Source of the DNA: a virus
IMG/VR virus record: IMGVR_UViG_3300027777_000181
Span: 1 to 21,219 of that record
DNA: 21,219 nt
Direction: 5' to 3' (one strand)
The notes under the pieces are model-generated. The model saw only the letters and a program-made list of their open reading frames with translations, was not told where the DNA came from and did not search any database. Shown piece after piece: positions 20,594-21,219 of this stretch. A program made the translations under genes and the position numbers. How positions within the stretch are numbered: position 1 is the stretch's first letter; each line of letters starts with the position of its first letter.

Positions 20594-21037
20594 TTATCCA
20601 TTCTTCTCACTGCTACCCTTTTTAAGGTTGCACTTACCGTGTGCTGGTCGCACGTTATCAATTGTATCAGGGCCACCTTTAGATATAGGTATAAGGTGGT
20701 CTAAATGCAAGCCTGTTTCCCAACCCTTTTTGCCTACTTTTCTATTAGCTTTAAGGTTAATCAAGTCGCCACATATATGACAGTTCTTGCCATATTTTTT
20801 GATAACTTCTTTAACCGTGTAAGGTACGTGCTCAACACTGTTTTTGTTAGCCCTTCTTTTTCGATTAAATTCTGCTGCTTTTTCTGGGTTCTTAGCCCAG
20901 TACTTCTTTTGTTTGGCCCTGAACTTAGCTGGGTTCTTAGCCCTATATATCTTTTGATAAGCAAGCAGCTTCTCACGATTGGCTACCCAATATTTTTTCT
21001 TGCGTTCACTCTCTCGCTCTTTATCAGTGGCTGGCAC
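20594..21037 (-). CDS. HNH endonuclease with N-terminal KKYW/KNPEK repeats
   Basis: A 147-residue protein. Residues 85-140 hold an HNH domain: CHIC (C86, C89), GLHLDHLIPISKGGPDTIDN (H114, N128), VRPAHGKCNLKKG (H133, C136). Zinc pairing is C86, C89 and C136 with one more ligand. The N-terminal 60 residues are very basic with three repeats, KKYWVANREK, IYRAKNPAK and KKYWAKNPEK, likely DNA-binding. The start is GTG at 21037, overlapping the primase-like gene by 14 bases; a later start cannot be excluded. It may be a free-standing homing-type endonuclease or a packaging-linked HNH, but it is distant from the terminase. Confidence 0.82.
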   Translation of the reverse strand: MPATDKERESERKKKYWVANREKLLAYQKIYRAKNPAKFRAKQKKYWAKNPEKAAEFNRKRRANKNSVEHVPYTVKEVIKKYGKNCHICGDLINLKANRKVGKKGWETGLHLDHLIPISKGGPDTIDNVRPAHGKCNLKKGSSEKNG

Positions 21038-21219
21038 TAGGCTCGCCTACGAGTAAGGTTCTAGTTGCATCAGCACCGTATGCAAGGTAATAATCATTAA
21101 CATCCATACCTGGTGGCAAAGTAACAATTACACTGTTCAATACCTCAGACGCCACGCGCTTAGCAAACTCAGCTCCAGGATTAGAGCCGTCTTCTTTGAC
21201 GTCGTTATCTCCTACGATA
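21024..21219 (-). CDS. C-terminus of a primase-like (Toprim) protein, cut by the window edge
   Basis: 64 residues before the stop are visible. They read IVGDNDVKEDGSNPGAEFAK, RVASEVLNSVIVTLPPGMDV, then NDYYLAYGADATRTLL. The GDND at the start, helix, VTLPPGMDVND pattern match the end of a Toprim domain as in phage DnaG-like primases. The start lies outside the window. It overlaps the HNH GTG by 14 bases. It probably belongs to a primase or primase-helicase for phage replication. Confidence 0.62.
   Translation of the reverse strand, partial: IVGDNDVKEDGSNPGAEFAKRVASEVLNSVIVTLPPGMDVNDYYLAYGADATRTLLVGEPSASH

Noticed and set aside
20705-21040. Plus-strand 111-aa hydrophobic ORF
   Set aside because: Antisense shadow of the Lys/Asn-rich HNH gene; F/L/S-rich composition is what the complement of A-rich codons gives.

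Overview
This window is part of a tailed double-stranded DNA bacteriophage genome. A capsid protein, scaffold, portal and terminase large subunit lie in one transcription unit, next to an early region of very small, tightly coupled genes. A third block carries a sigma factor, nucleases and the end of a primase-like gene. The host is not directly visible. The overall style (Actinobacterial-type DnaA boxes, an FmdB-type zinc ribbon, tiny phage zinc-ribbon proteins, an N4-gp56-type capsid protein and a scaffold typical of actinophages) suggests an uncultivated phage of a freshwater or soil actinobacterium; this is inference. The 1536-residue virion-type protein with two coupled helpers looks like a podovirus internal or ejection module, but no tail gene is in the window, so the tail type is open.

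Layout. (1) Positions 12-12987, minus strand, read from right to left: terminase large subunit with a TerS-like N-terminal helix-turn-helix, a 60-aa protein, portal, 46-aa and 71-aa small proteins, a 143-aa protein, the 1536-aa protein, 302-aa and 421-aa proteins, then (after a 123-base gap with two hairpins) scaffold and major capsid protein. (2) Positions 12988-13942: a 955-base gene-free hub between divergent operons. It holds several inverted repeats, one promoter candidate and a striking array of four DnaA-box-like 9-mers at an exact 12-base pitch with dyad symmetry. (3) Positions 13943-18938, plus strand: early genes. They include a conserved phage protein, a 43-aa membrane protein, a truncated beta-clamp-like protein, a run of microproteins (six with likely zinc ribbons) and a lytic transglycosylase that overlaps two other ORFs in other frames. 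A short cytosine-5 DNA methyltransferase comes last. (4) Positions 19005-21219, minus strand: primase-like C-terminus (cut by the window edge), HNH endonuclease, DUF1599/Nmad1 protein, sigma-like factor, PD-(D/E)XK-like nuclease and FmdB-type zinc ribbon. This block converges on the early block at a long hairpin.

How it fits together. The origin-like DnaA array and the clamp-like protein suggest that the phage engages the host replication machinery. The methyltransferase plus Nmad1 protein suggest DNA modification. The sigma-like factor is a candidate switch for late transcription. The early block is compact: the last codons of many genes are also the Shine-Dalgarno sequence of the next, so several unrelated microproteins end in near-identical E/G/K/S tails. 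The most unusual items are the clamp-like protein (it keeps the peptide-binding pocket but lacks the ring-forming parts), the dyad DnaA-box array, the three-frame overlap at 17884-18328, and the microprotein cassette. All family assignments were made by eye without database searches.
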